A DNA stretch of 64,000 nucleotides from Tepidimonas thermarum (GTDB lineage: Bacteria; Pseudomonadota; Gammaproteobacteria; Burkholderiales; Burkholderiaceae_C). The notes beneath the pieces were generated by a model, which was not told where the DNA came from, did not search any database, and worked only from the letters and a program-made list of their open reading frames with translations. The first letter of the stretch is position 1. Each line of letters begins with the position of its first letter. The stretch spans positions 1 to 64,000 of the forward strand of contig NZ_VJOL01000003.1 in the NCBI RefSeq assembly GCF_007556705.1, written 5' to 3'. The position numbers and the translations under genes are program-made. Shown piece after piece: positions 1-9,961 of this stretch.

Positions 1-53
1 AGCAAGATCGCATAAGCGGCTTCCAAGGGGTTGGTTTCGACTCGTATTGCCAT
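1..53 (-). CDS. Partial gene at left edge, unrecognised
   Basis: A minus-strand reading frame starts at an ATG at 53-51 and runs off the window after 17 codons (MAIRVETNPLEAAYAIL). A good Shine-Dalgarno sequence, AAAGGAG on the minus strand, lies about ten bases upstream, so the start looks real. Too little is visible to assign a family. It is divergent from the lytic transglycosylase gene, and the 175 bases between them contain the inverted repeat described next. Confidence 0.55.
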   Translation of the reverse strand, partial: MAIRVETNPLEAAYAIL

Positions 54-103
54 GAGGGTTACACTCCTTTCTCGAAGTCATGGCGTCAGACCCACCCTCG
101 CGC

Positions 104-160
104 TGTCTGCTGGGCGGGGAGCGTAGGCGCGTAGCGCCGGAGATCCCCGCCCAGCAGACA
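104..160. repeat. Perfect 17-bp inverted repeat with nested stem
   Basis: Positions 104-120 (TGTCTGCTGGGCGGGGA) are the exact reverse complement of 144-160. The 23-base spacer holds a second small stem, GGCGC/GCGCC at 126-130 and 134-138. No T run follows on either strand, so it does not look like an ordinary intrinsic terminator. I saw no second copy in the window. It could be a REP-like extragenic palindrome, a regulator-binding dyad or an RNA hairpin in the divergent intergenic space. Confidence 0.7.
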
Positions 161-228
161 ACCGGCAAAATGGAATTTACAGAAAGAACGATACACAACT
201 TGATCCTGCGCGCGCTGCCGCAGCCGGC

Positions 229-849
229 ATGGCGCTGTTGCGGCTGGCCGCGCAGGGCGGGCATGCGGGCGCGGCGGCGCTGTTGGCCCAGTGGCCCACG
301 CCGGTGACGGGGCCTGGGGGGGTGGATGATCTGCCGGCGTGTCTGGCTGGCGGCGACCCGCCCCTCCTGGCCGATGCGATGCCGGCACCCCCGGTGGCGC
401 AGCCCATTGCGCACGAGGTGGTGGAAGATTTCGTGGCCGCTTTGCCGACGCACAAACGGCGCCATGCCCGCCTCATTCAGCGCCTGGCGCCGGGCTTTGC
501 CGTGGATGGGCGGCTGGCGCTGGCCGTGGCGCGGGCCGAGTCCAATTTCGAGGCGGACGCCGTATCGGCGCGCAACGCGCAGGGGCTCATGCAGTTGATC
601 CCGGAGACGGCCGAGCGCTTTGGGGTGCGCAACCCGTTCGATCCCGAGCAAAACGTGCGGGCGGGGCTGTCCTACCTGCGCTGGCTGCTCGACCGCTTTG
701 GCGGCGACGTCGCGCTCGTGAGTGCCGCCTACAACGCCGGTGAGGGCGTGGTGGAGCGCTACGGCGGCGTGCCGCCGTATCCGGAAACCCGCGCCTATGT
801 GCAGCGCGTGCTGCGGTGGTACGGTGCGCCCCGCCACGCGGAGCCGTGA
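229..849 (+). CDS. Lytic transglycosylase (SLT domain)
   Basis: The 206-aa product ends in a goose-lysozyme-like SLT domain that cleaves peptidoglycan glycan strands to form 1,6-anhydromuramyl ends. The probable catalytic Glu is E104 in ARAESNF. It is followed by AQGLMQLIPET, AYNAGEGVVERYGG and the closing PPYPETRAYV motif, which are standard for the family. The first 70 residues are Ala/Pro-rich with no convincing signal peptide. Either export depends on an unrecognised upstream start or the N-terminus is unusual; I found no better in-frame start with a ribosome-binding site. The gene converges on ppsR with only 33 bases between them. Confidence 0.85.
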   Translation: MALLRLAAQGGHAGAAALLAQWPTPVTGPGGVDDLPACLAGGDPPLLADAMPAPPVAQPIAHEVVEDFVAALPTHKRRHARLIQRLAPGFAVDGRLALAVARAESNFEADAVSARNAQGLMQLIPETAERFGVRNPFDPEQNVRAGLSYLRWLLDRFGGDVALVSAAYNAGEGVVERYGGVPPYPETRAYVQRVLRWYGAPRHAEP

Positions 850-882
850 CCTTCTGGGCGGGGTGGGTTGCGCCGGGGGCGC

Positions 883-1701
883 TTAGCGCGCGGTGCCTGC
901 CTCCAGGTCCTGGCGGATGATGGTGGCGATTTCCTCGATCGATTTGTGGGTGGTGGACAGGATGCGGATGCCGGCGCGGCGCATCAGCGACTCGGCCTCG
1001 CGCACCTCGTAGCGGCAATTTTCCAGGCTGGCGTAGCGCGAATGCGGCCGGCGTTCGTGGCGGATCTCGCTCAGGCGCTGGGGGTCGATCGTCAGCCCGA
1101 ACAGCTTTTTCTTGTGCGGCAACAGCGCTGGCGGCAGTTGGCGGCGCTCGAAATCCTCCGGAATCAGCGGGTAGTTCGAGGCCTTGAGGCCAAACTGCAT
1201 CGCCAGATACAGCGAGGTCGGCGTTTTGCCGCTGCGGCTCACCCCTACCAGGATGACGTCCGATTTTTCCAGGTTGTCGTTGGTTTGGCCATCGTCGTGC
1301 TCCAGGGTGAAGTTGATGGCCTCGATGCGGTCGTGGTACTCGCGGCTCTTGGTCACGTCCGAGAAACGCCCGACGCGGTGGTTGGACTTCATGCCCAATT
1401 CGTGCTCCAGCGGGGCGATGAAGGTGCCGAACATGTCGATGAGCATGCCCTGGCAGTGCTGGCGCAGCACCTGCAGCACCTCCATGTTGACCACGGTGGT
1501 GAACACCAGGGGACGCTTGCCGTCGACGTCGGCGGCGTGGTTGATCTGCCGCACCGCCTGGTGCGCCTTGTCCGCGTTGTCCACGAAAGGCAGCCGCACG
1601 CGCTTGGGGCGGATTTCGAATTGTTTGAGCAGCGCATCGGCAAAGGTTTCGGCGGTGATGCCGGTGCCATCCGAGACGAAAAATGCGGTGCGGTTGGGCA
1701 T
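883..1701 (-). CDS. ppsR: PEP synthase regulatory protein (kinase/pyrophosphorylase)
   Basis: This DUF299-family protein has 272 residues, the usual length. In this family the enzyme inactivates phosphoenolpyruvate synthase by ADP-dependent phosphorylation of a threonine and reactivates it by phosphate-dependent dephosphorylation. The N-terminal [12 protein letters not shown] motif and the P-loop GVSRSGKT at residues 153-160 are both present, as is the SYPLIPED-like region (here NYPLIPED). It is transcribed divergently from its presumed target ppsA, with 218 bases between the two starts, the normal arrangement in betaproteobacteria. Confidence 0.95.
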   Translation of the reverse strand: MPNRTAFFVSDGTGITAETFADALLKQFEIRPKRVRLPFVDNADKAHQAVRQINHAADVDGKRPLVFTTVVNMEVLQVLRQHCQGMLIDMFGTFIAPLEHELGMKSNHRVGRFSDVTKSREYHDRIEAINFTLEHDDGQTNDNLEKSDVILVGVSRSGKTPTSLYLAMQFGLKASNYPLIPEDFERRQLPPALLPHKKKLFGLTIDPQRLSEIRHERRPHSRYASLENCRYEVREAESLMRRAGIRILSTTHKSIEEIATIIRQDLEAGTAR

Positions 1702-1781
1702 GGTGGGCGGACGGTGGGCAGTTACGACGGTGGGCCCCCGGCGCCGGGCGGCTGCGCTGCCGGCCGGGCGGGGCGGGAATT

Positions 1782-1787
1782 TACAAT
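1782..1787 (+). promoter_or_regulatory. Possible -10 element for ppsA
   Basis: TACAAT matches the sigma-70 -10 consensus in five of six positions and lies in the ppsR-ppsA intergenic region, about 130 bases before the ppsA start. No clear -35 hexamer is seen at 16-18 bases upstream, so this is a weak call. Confidence 0.3.
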
Positions 1788-1919
1788 CGGGGCATTATCG
1801 CCATGACGCGGGCGGGCACGGCCAGCTGTCCGCCACGCGCTGCCGCGGTGGCCACCCACAACGACAAGCAAGCGCCCCGGGCCGCGAGCCGGTTTTTCAA
1901 CATCGTGGAGTCTGCAACC

Positions 1920-4313
1920 ATGTCCGATCGTTTCCCTCCCGACGCCCTGGTGGTGCCATTCGAGCAGCTGCGCATGGCCGACGTCGACATCGTGGGCGGT
2001 AAAAACGCCAGCCTGGGCGAGATGATTTCGCAACTGCCGCAAGGGGTGCGCGTGCCCACGGGCTTTGCCACCACGGCGCACGCCTTCCGCGAATTCCTCA
2101 AGCACGGCGGCTTGGACGAACGCATCCATGCCAAGCTGGCGGCGCTGGACGCCGATGACGTCAAGGCCCTGGCCGCCACCGGGGCCGACATCCGCGCCAT
2201 GGTCGAGGCGCAGCCGTTCCCGCCGGCGCTGGAGGCCGCGATCCGTGAGGCCTACGCGCGGCTCGACGGCGGCGCCAACGCCAGCTACGCGGTGCGGTCC
2301 TCGGCCACCGCCGAGGATTTGCCCGATGCGTCCTTCGCCGGTCAGCAGGAAACCTTCCTCAACGTCGTCGGGGTGGAGCACATCCTGCACAAGATCAAAG
2401 AGGTTTTCGCCAGCCTCTACAACGACCGTGCGATCAGCTACCGCGTGCACAAGGGGTTTGCGCACAGCGAGGTCGCGCTCTCCGCCGGGGTGCAGCGCAT
2501 GGTGCGCTCCGATCTTGGCGCCTCGGGGGTGATGTTCACCATCGACACCGAAAGCGGCTTCGAGGACGTGGTGTTCATCACCGCCAGCTACGGCCTGGGC
2601 GAAACCGTGGTGCAAGGCGCGGTCAACCCGGATGAGTTCTACGTCCACAAACCCATGCTCCAAGCGGGCAAGCAGGCGTTGATCCGGCGCAACCTGGGCA
2701 GCAAGCTCATCCAAATGGTGTTTGCCACCCCCGAGGAAAAGGCCGCCGGTGGCAAGCTGGTCAAGACGGTGGATGTGCCCGTGGAGCTGCGCAACCGCTA
2801 CAGCCTGACCGATGCCGAGGTGCTCGAGCTGGCGCGCTACGCCCTGATCATCGAGCAGCACTATGGCCGGCCGATGGACATCGAGTGGGGCAAGGATGGC
2901 GTGGACGGGCACATCTACATCCTGCAGGCGCGCCCCGAGACGGTCAAGAGCCAGTCCAGCGGGCAGGTGGAGCTGCGCTACAAGCTCAAGGCCAAGGGGC
3001 CGGTGCTGGCCAGCGGCCGGGCCATCGGGCAAAAAATCGGTACCGGCAAGGTGCGCATCGTGCACGCGATCACCGAAATGGACAAGGTGCAGCCCGGTGA
3101 TGTGCTGGTCACCGACATGACCGACCCCAACTGGGAGCCGATCATGAAGCGCGCCAGCGCCATCGTCACCAACCGGGGTGGGCGCACCTGCCACGCCGCC
3201 ATCATCGCGCGCGAGCTGGGCATTCCGGCGGTCGTCGGCTGCGGCAACGCCACCGAGACGCTCAAGGACGGTCAGCTGGTCACCGTCAGCTGCGCCGAAG
3301 GCGACACCGGCCACATCTACGAGGGGCTGCTGGAGACCGAAGTCACCGAGGTCAAGCGCGGCGAGATGCCCGAGCTGCCGGTCAAGATCATGATGAACGT
3401 GGGCAATCCCCAGCTGGCGTTCGACTTTGCCCAGATCCCCAACGCCGGGGTGGGGCTGGCGCGCCTGGAGTTCATCATCAACAACAACATCGGCGTGCAC
3501 CCCAAGGCGATCCTGAACTATCCGCAGATCGACGCGGACCTCAAGCGCGCGGTCGAGTCCGCGGCCCGCGGCCATGCCAGCCCGCGCGCCTTCTACGTGG
3601 ACAAGGTGGCCGAGGGCGTGGCGACCATTGCCGCCGCGTTTTGGCCGCGGCCGGTCATCGTGCGCCTGTCGGACTTCAAGAGCAACGAGTACCGCAAGCT
3701 CATCGGCGGCAGCCGCTACGAGCCCGACGAGGAAAACCCGATGCTGGGCTTTCGCGGCGCGGCACGCTACATCAGCGACGACTTTGCCGAGGCGTTTGCG
3801 ATGGAGGTCGAGGCCCTGCGGCGCGTGCGCCACGACATGGGCCTGACCAACGTGCAGGTGATGGTGCCGTTCGTGCGCACGCTGGCGCAGGCGCAGCGCG
3901 TCACCGAGCTGCTGGCGGCCATGGGCCTCAAGCGCGGTGAGCACGATCTCAAGCTCATCATGATGTGCGAGATCCCGAGCAACGCCATCCTGGCCGAGCA
4001 GTTCCTGCAGTACTTCGATGGCTTCTCGATCGGCTCCAACGACCTGACCCAGCTCACCCTGGGGTTGGACCGCGACTCGGGCCTGGAGCTGCTGGCGCAC
4101 GACTTCGACGAGCGCGACCCGGCGGTGCTCGCGCTCATCGAGCGCGCGATCGACGCCTGCCGCGCGCAGGGCAAGTACATCGGCATTTGCGGGCAGGGCC
4201 CCAGCGACCACCCGGACTTTGCGCGCTGGCTCATGGACAAGGGGATCAGCTCGATTTCGCTCAACCCCGACACGGTGGTCGATACCTGGCACCGGCTGGC
4301 CTCGGCCGGCTAA
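1920..4313 (+). CDS. ppsA: Phosphoenolpyruvate synthase
   Basis: Pyruvate, water dikinase makes PEP, AMP and phosphate from pyruvate and ATP, the gluconeogenic entry step when cells grow on pyruvate, lactate or acetate. The 797-aa length is normal. The order is an N-terminal ATP-grasp domain ([11 protein letters not shown] near the start), a swivelling phosphohistidine domain with [21 protein letters not shown] and the catalytic H425, then the C-terminal PEP-binding barrel ([15 protein letters not shown]). I chose ATG 1920 because it is preceded by a GGAG ribosome-binding site and begins the conserved MSDRFPP start. Divergent ppsR is its likely post-translational switch. Confidence 0.97.
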   Translation: MSDRFPPDALVVPFEQLRMADVDIVGGKNASLGEMISQLPQGVRVPTGFATTAHAFREFLKHGGLDERIHAKLAALDADDVKALAATGADIRAMVEAQPFPPALEAAIREAYARLDGGANASYAVRSSATAEDLPDASFAGQQETFLNVVGVEHILHKIKEVFASLYNDRAISYRVHKGFAHSEVALSAGVQRMVRSDLGASGVMFTIDTESGFEDVVFITASYGLGETVVQGAVNPDEFYVHKPMLQAGKQALIRRNLGSKLIQMVFATPEEKAAGGKLVKTVDVPVELRNRYSLTDAEVLELARYALIIEQHYGRPMDIEWGKDGVDGHIYILQARPETVKSQSSGQVELRYKLKAKGPVLASGRAIGQKIGTGKVRIVHAITEMDKVQPGDVLVTDMTDPNWEPIMKRASAIVTNRGGRTCHAAIIARELGIPAVVGCGNATETLKDGQLVTVSCAEGDTGHIYEGLLETEVTEVKRGEMPELPVKIMMNVGNPQLAFDFAQIPNAGVGLARLEFIINNNIGVHPKAILNYPQIDADLKRAVESAARGHASPRAFYVDKVAEGVATIAAAFWPRPVIVRLSDFKSNEYRKLIGGSRYEPDEENPMLGFRGAARYISDDFAEAFAMEVEALRRVRHDMGLTNVQVMVPFVRTLAQAQRVTELLAAMGLKRGEHDLKLIMMCEIPSNAILAEQFLQYFDGFSIGSNDLTQLTLGLDRDSGLELLAHDFDERDPAVLALIERAIDACRAQGKYIGICGQGPSDHPDFARWLMDKGISSISLNPDTVVDTWHRLASAG

Positions 4314-4343
4314 GCACGGCCGCCCGTCCCCGCGCCCACGGCC

Positions 4344-4553
4344 ATGCGTGCCCTTGACCCCTCGCCCGAGACGCCGCGGCTGTGGGCGCTGTTTGCCCTG
4401 GGGGCGCTGGCGTTGCACTTCCCGCTGCTGGGGGTGTGGGTCTTTTGGGCCGAGCGGGCCGGGGCGGCGGCACCCTTCGTCGTGGCGTTGTTTGGCGTGT
4501 GGGCCGCGCTCATCGGCGCGCTGGCCTGGATGATGGAGCGCACGCCGGATTGA
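4344..4553 (+). CDS. Small two-helix membrane protein
   Basis: The product has 69 residues with two hydrophobic helices, about 13-33 and 43-62, and a short charged tail (MMERTPD). It starts 30 bases after ppsA and ends 22 bases before the symporter-kinase gene, so it is probably co-transcribed with both. Small two-helix partners (DUF4212) often precede sodium:solute symporters. This one has similar size and topology, but I cannot confirm family membership by eye, and the function is unknown. Confidence 0.7.
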   Translation: MRALDPSPETPRLWALFALGALALHFPLLGVWVFWAERAGAAAPFVVALFGVWAALIGALAWMMERTPD

Positions 4554-4575
4554 GCGCCGGCGGCGGAGTCGGTCG

Positions 4576-7376
4576 ATGTCGCCCGCCCTCGTCATCGCCG
4601 CCGCCTTTGCCTATCTCGGGTTGCTGTTTGCCATCGCGCACTGGGCGGATGCGCGCGCGCGCAGCGGCCGCTCGGTCATCGGCAGCGCATGGGTCTATGC
4701 GCTGTCGATGGCGGTGTACTGCACGGCCTGGACCTACTTCGGCAGCGTCGGGCGCGCCGCCAGCGGCGGGCTGTGGTTTTTGCCAATCTACCTGGGGCCC
4801 ACGCTGGCCATGGTGCTGGGCTGGACGGTGCTGCGCAAGATGGTGCGCATCGCCCGCACCTACCGCATCACCACGATTGCCGACTTCATCGGCAGCCGCC
4901 ATGGCAAAAGCCAGGCGCTGGCCGGTTGGGTCACGCTCATCACCGTCGTGGGGATCGTGCCCTACATCGCCTTGCAGCTCAAGGCGATTGCGGTGCCTAC
5001 GCGGTGGTCACCGAGGGGGCCGCGCACGCCACACTGAACACGCCCTGGTGGCGCGACAGCACGCTCTACCTCGCGCTCGGGTTGGCGGCGTTTACCATGG
5101 CCTTTGGTGTGCGGCATTGGGACGGCACCGAACGCCACGAGGGCATGGTGGCCGCCATCGCCTTCGAGTCGCTGGTCAAGCTGGTGGCGTTTGTGGCCGT
5201 GGGCGCATTCGTCACCTGGGGGCTGTTCGACGGGTGGGACGACCTGGTGGCGCGCGCCAACCAGGTCCCGGCGCTGGCGCAGCGGCTGCGCCTGGATGAC
5301 GCGGCGGGCTTTGCCTGGTCGAGCTGGCTGGCCCTGACCGTGCTGGCCGGGCTGTCGGTGCTGTTGCTGCCGCGCCAGTTTCAGGTCATGGTGGTGGAGG
5401 CGGTGGACGAGCGGCACATCCGCCGCGCCGCCTGGGTGTTTCCGCTCTACCTGTGGCTGATCAACCTGTTCGTGCTGCCGATTGCGCTGGCCGGGCTGCT
5501 GTGGTTCGGGCTCGATTCGGCCGAAGCGGAGATTTTCGTGCTGCGCCTGCCCCAGGCCGCGGGGGCCGAGGGCTTGCTGCTGCTGGCCTTCATCGGCGGG
5601 CTGTCGGCCGCCACGGGGATGGTGATCGTGGAGACGATCGCCGTGGCCACCATGGTGTGCAACGACTTGGTGCTGCCCGGGTGGCTGCGGTACGGCAGCG
5701 GCCCACGCGCCCCGGCGGACCTCACGCGCCTGATCCTGCGCATCCGGCGTGGCGCCATTCTCGTCCTGTTGCTGCTGGGCTATGGCTACTACCGCGTCGC
5801 GGGCGATGCGTATGCGCTGGTCAGCATCGGCCTCATCAGCTTTGCGGCGGTGGCCCAGTTTGCCCCCGCGCTGCTGGGCGGCATGTACTGGCGCGGGGCC
5901 AGCCGCGACGGTGCCCTGGCCGGGTTGGTCGGCGGCTTTGCCGTGTGGGCCTACACGCTGATGCTGCCGTCGCTGGCCAAATCGGGCTGGCTGCCCGCGT
6001 CGTTCGTGACCGCCGGGCCGTGGGGCATCGACTGGCTGCGGCCCGAGGCGCTGCTGGGCCTGCACGGGCTGGACCACCTGACCCACGCGCTGTTTTGGAG
6101 CCTGCTGGTCAACATCGGCCTGTACGTGGGGGTGTCGCTGGCGCGCCCGCCTGGCGCGGCCGAGACCAGCCAGGCGCTGCTGTTCGTCGATGCCCTGCGC
6201 CACCGCGCGGGCGATCAGCCGCCGGTCTTCTGGCGCGGCCAGGCGTCGCTGCCGGCCTTGCAGGCCGTGCTGGCGCGGGTGTTGGGGGCGCAGCGCGCGC
6301 ACGAGCTGCTGCAGGAGCAGGCCCGCGCGCGCGGCGTGCCGTTGGCCGCATTGCCTGCCGATGCCGCTCTCGTGCACTGGGTGGAAACGCAGCTCGCTGG
6401 CGCGGTGGGCAGCGCGTCGGCGCGCTCGCTGGTGGCCTCGGTGGTCGAGGAGCAGCCGTTGCGGGTGGAGGACGTGCTCGATATCCTGCGCGAAACCGGG
6501 CGGCTGCGCGCGCTGTCGCAGGCCTTGGAGGAAAAATCGCGTTCGCTCGAGCGCGCCACTGCCGAGTTGCGCGCGGCCAACGAGCGGCTGCAGGAGCTCG
6601 ACCGCCTCAAGGACGATTTCATGTCATCGGTCACGCACGAACTGCGCACGCCCTTGACCTCGATCAGGGCGCTGTCGGAAATCATGCGGGACGATCCCCA
6701 AATGGACGTGGCGCAGCGCGAGCAGTTTTTGGGGATCGTGGTGGCCGAGAGCGAGCGCCTGAGCCGTCTGGTCAACCAGGTGCTGGACCTGGCCAAGATC
6801 GAATCCGGGCACGCCAGTTGGCGCGACGAAGCGCTGGATCTGCGGGCGGTGGTGGAGCAGGCCGCCCGTGCCGCCGAGCCGCTGCTGCACGAGCGCGGCG
6901 CGCAGCTGGTGTTGGAACTGCCCGCGCAGCCCCTGCCCGTGCGCGCCGACGCCGACCGGCTGCAGCAGGTGCTGATGAACCTGCTGTCCAACGCGGCCAA
7001 GTTCGTCCCCGCCGGGCGCGGCCAGGTACGCCTGTGCGCACGGCCCACGCGGGCCGATGATGGCACCCCCTGGGCGACGGTGGAAGTGCACGACAACGGT
7101 CCGGGCGTGCCGCTGGCGGAGCAGGCGGTGATTTTTGAAAAATTCCGGCAAGGCGGCGACGCCCTCGAGCGACCGCCGGGCACAGGCCTGGGGCTGCCGA
7201 TCAGCCGCCGCATCGTGGAGCATTTGGGCGGCCGCCTGTGGCTGCGCTCCACGCCCGGGCAGGGCGCGTGCTTTGGCTTTGATTTGCCCCTGTGGCCTGA
7301 TGCGCCGCCCGCCAGCCCGCAACCGCATGCAGAGGAGAACCGAACCGATGAGCAAACGCGTCCTGATCGTCGATGA
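4576..7376 (+). pseudogene. Symporter-histidine kinase fusion, single-base frameshift
   Basis: The gene encodes an N-terminal sodium:solute symporter domain of about 13 helices fused to a cytoplasmic histidine kinase, like CbrA/CrbS sensors. Frame 1 gives 139 codons up to LQLKAIA, then garbage and a stop at 5035-5037. The family sequence resumes in the next frame as GAYAVVTEG. Restoring one G in the run at 4991-4993 (GG to GGG) gives a continuous 933-aa protein. The kinase part is intact: H688 in SVTHELRTPLTS, N box NLLSNAAKF, G boxes DNGPGVP and GTGLGLPISRRIV. The stop overlaps the response regulator start by 29 bases. This may be a real mutation, a slippery phase-variable site or a sequencing error; only this base separates it from an intact gene. 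Confidence 0.85.
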
Positions 7377-7722
7377 CGAGCCCAATATCCTGATTTCGCT
7401 GGAATTTTTGATGAAGCGGGAGGGCTATGAGGTGCAGGTCGCGCGCGACGGCGAAGAGGGCCTGGCGCTGGCCACCGCGTGGCGGCCCGATGTGGTGCTG
7501 CTCGATGTGATGATGCCGCGCAAAAACGGCTTTGACGTCTGTCAGGCGATCCGCGCCGACGCGGCGCTGGCGGGCGTGCGCATCGTCATGCTCACCGCCA
7601 AGGGGCGCGACACGGATGTGGCCAAGGGGCTGGCGCTGGGGGCCGATGCCTACCTGACCAAGCCCTTTTCGACGCAGGACCTGGTGCGCCGCGTGCGCGA
7701 ACTGGTGGGAGAAGCCGTGTGA
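7348..7722 (+). CDS. Stand-alone response regulator receiver
   Basis: The 124-aa product consists of a CheY-type receiver domain only. The acidic pocket is D9-D10, the phosphoacceptor is D53 in LLDVMMPR, followed by the conserved Thr in MLTAKG and Lys in YLTKPF. There is no DNA-binding output domain, so it must act through protein contact or phosphotransfer. ATG 7348 is chosen because of AGAGGAG about 11 bases upstream. The gene overlaps the end of the symporter-kinase and its stop overlaps the GTG of the next gene, which implies one translationally coupled unit. Confidence 0.92.
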   Translation: MSKRVLIVDDEPNILISLEFLMKREGYEVQVARDGEEGLALATAWRPDVVLLDVMMPRKNGFDVCQAIRADAALAGVRIVMLTAKGRDTDVAKGLALGADAYLTKPFSTQDLVRRVRELVGEAV

Positions 7723-9932
7723 GGCGCCGCATCGACCCGCGCTTGTGGTGGCTGCTCGGGGGGGCGGCGGCGGTCTCGCTCGCGTGGTTGGGCGTGACGG
7801 TGGGGCTGATCGCGGTCACGCTCGAGCCCGAGGCACGCACGCGCATGCTCGATTTGCTGGGGGACCGCTGGGGCTTCGTGCTGCTGATGTGGCTCGTGGG
7901 CATGGGGGCGATTGCGTGGGGCCTGCAGCGTGCCTTCGACGTCGGGGTGCACCCGTGGCGCCGTCTGGCCGAGGAGGCCCAGGTGTTGCTGACCGCGGAA
8001 GGTGCGCCGTCCCTGCGCGAGCGCGGCCCAGCCGAGGTGCGGCGGGTGGCGCGGCTGTTCAACCAGCTCGTGCAACAGCGCGAGGCGTGGTGCGCGCAGG
8101 TCAACGAGCGCGTAAGGGAGGCAGCGCGCAGCATCGAGCAGGAAAAGACACGCCTGGCGGCGCTGATGGCCGAGCTCACGCAAAGCGTGGTGGTGTGCAA
8201 CCTGGATGGGCGCATTCTGCTCTACAACAACCGCGCCCGGTTGCAGTTTCGCGCCCTGTCGCAGGCCCCGACGCTGGCCGGCGGCAGCGAGCTCATCGGG
8301 CTTGGGCGCTCGATCTACACCGTGCTCGATCGCGCGCTCATCGCCCATGCCCTGGAGCGCATCGGCCAGCGCCTGCGGCGCGGCGCCGCCCATCCGAGCG
8401 CGCAGTTCGTCACCGCCACGCGCAGCGGGCAACTGTTGCGCGTGCAGGTGGCGCCGGTGCGGCAGGTCGAGGGTGGGCAGGGGGGCGAGGGGGCGTGCGC
8501 GGAGCTCGCCGGCTTCGTCCTCGTGCTGGACAACATCACGCGCGATCACGAGCAGGCGGCGCAGCGCGAGCGGCTCTGGCTCGAACTCACCGAAGGCGCC
8601 CGCCGCGCGCTGGCCAACGTCCAAGCGGCGCTGGAGGTGCTGGAGCTGCCCGACGCCGAGCCGGCGCTGCGCGAGCGCCTGTTGGGCGTGGTGCGCGCCG
8701 AGGTGCAGGGGCTGGGCGAGCGGGTGCAGCGGGCGGTTGCCGAGGGCGCACAGGACTGGGGCAGCCAGTGGCCGATGGAGGACATGCTGGGGGCTGACCT
8801 GCTTGCCGCGATCGAGCGCCGGCTGGCGGATAGCGCCGGTTTGCGCGTGACGCTCGCTGCGGTCGATGCCGAGGTCTGGTTGCGCATCGAGAGCTTCGCC
8901 CTCATCCAGGCTGTGGTCTACCTGGCGCGGCGGCTGCACAGCGAATGCGGCATCGACGCCATCACCTTGCGGCTGCAGCCCGCGCCGCCCGCGGCGCAGC
9001 GCGGCGGTGCCCACGTCCACCTCGACGTGGCCTGGCCGGCGCCCGCCGGCGAGGCGTCGATCGCGGGCCTCATGGGCTGGGAGGTGGACCCGATGCACAT
9101 GGGCGACGGGGGCATTGCCGCCAGCGTGCGCGATGTCGTCGAGCGGCACGGGGGCGCGCTGTGGGTGGAAGCCAACCCCGCCGCGGGCGAGGCGTGCTTT
9201 CGGCTGCTGTTGCCGGCCATCGAGCCCGCCGAGCCTGCCGAGATGGCAGCGACGCTGGTGCGCACGGAAAGCCGGCCCGAATACTACGATTTCGATCTGT
9301 TTCGGTCATCGCCCGCGACGCAGGCGCTCGATGACGTGCCGTTGACCGACTTGGTCTACACCGTCTTCGACACCGAAACCACGGGCCTCAACCCGTCCGA
9401 GGGCGATGAAATCATCCAAATCGGCGCCACCCGCATCGTCAACGGCAAGCTGCTGCGGCACGAGAGCTTCGAGCAACTCGTCAACCCGCGCCGTCCGATC
9501 CCGCGCGAGTCCATCCCTATCCATGGCATCACGCCCGAGATGGTGGCCGATCAGCCCGACATCACCGAGGTGCTGCCGGCGTTTCACGCCTTTGCGCGCG
9601 ACACCGTCCTGGTCGCGCACAACGCGGCGTTCGACATGCGGTTTTTGCAGCTCAAGGAGCGCGCCACCGGGTTGAAGTTCGACCACCCGGTGCTCGACAC
9701 GCTGCTGTTGTCGGCGGTGGTGCATCCGGCGCAGCCGTCGCACCGCCTGGAGGAGATTGCCGCGCGCTTTGGCATTGCGGTGATCGGTCGCCACACGGCG
9801 CTGGGCGACGCCTTCGTCACCGCCGAGGTGCTATTGCGCCTGATCCCGCTGCTGCAGGCGCAGGGCATACGCACCCTGGGCGAGGCGCGGCGCGCCGCCG
9901 AGCGCACCTACTACGCGCGGCTGACCTACTGA
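7719..9932 (+). CDS. Degenerate sensor kinase fused to DnaQ-like exonuclease
   Basis: The product has 737 residues starting at GTG, which overlaps the preceding stop (GTGA). Order: two transmembrane helices (about 11-35 and 50-68), a linker coiled coil, a PAS-like region (VVVCNLDGRILLYNN), a dimerisation-like region with no phosphoacceptor His where HisKA would be (LTEGARRALANVQAALEVL), and a decayed HATPase-like region ending in VVERHGGALWVEANP. A complete DEDDh 3'-5' exonuclease domain then occupies about 545-725: D551 and E553 in VFDTETTG, D639 in HNAAFDMRF, H692 and D697 in RHTALGD. The exonuclease looks catalytically competent while the kinase does not. The substrate is unknown; membrane anchoring argues against being the ordinary replicative epsilon subunit. 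Confidence 0.9.
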   Translation: MRRRIDPRLWWLLGGAAAVSLAWLGVTVGLIAVTLEPEARTRMLDLLGDRWGFVLLMWLVGMGAIAWGLQRAFDVGVHPWRRLAEEAQVLLTAEGAPSLRERGPAEVRRVARLFNQLVQQREAWCAQVNERVREAARSIEQEKTRLAALMAELTQSVVVCNLDGRILLYNNRARLQFRALSQAPTLAGGSELIGLGRSIYTVLDRALIAHALERIGQRLRRGAAHPSAQFVTATRSGQLLRVQVAPVRQVEGGQGGEGACAELAGFVLVLDNITRDHEQAAQRERLWLELTEGARRALANVQAALEVLELPDAEPALRERLLGVVRAEVQGLGERVQRAVAEGAQDWGSQWPMEDMLGADLLAAIERRLADSAGLRVTLAAVDAEVWLRIESFALIQAVVYLARRLHSECGIDAITLRLQPAPPAAQRGGAHVHLDVAWPAPAGEASIAGLMGWEVDPMHMGDGGIAASVRDVVERHGGALWVEANPAAGEACFRLLLPAIEPAEPAEMAATLVRTESRPEYYDFDLFRSSPATQALDDVPLTDLVYTVFDTETTGLNPSEGDEIIQIGATRIVNGKLLRHESFEQLVNPRRPIPRESIPIHGITPEMVADQPDITEVLPAFHAFARDTVLVAHNAAFDMRFLQLKERATGLKFDHPVLDTLLLSAVVHPAQPSHRLEEIAARFGIAVIGRHTALGDAFVTAEVLLRLIPLLQAQGIRTLGEARRAAERTYYARLTY

Positions 9933-9961
9933 AACACACACTTGCGGCGTTGCGCTGGGGG

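Noticed and set aside
1722-4595. A 957-codon open frame on the minus strand opposite ppsA
   Set aside because: It is an antisense shadow of ppsA: low-complexity, His/Arg/Gly-rich, no family motifs. High GC makes long open shadow frames common here.
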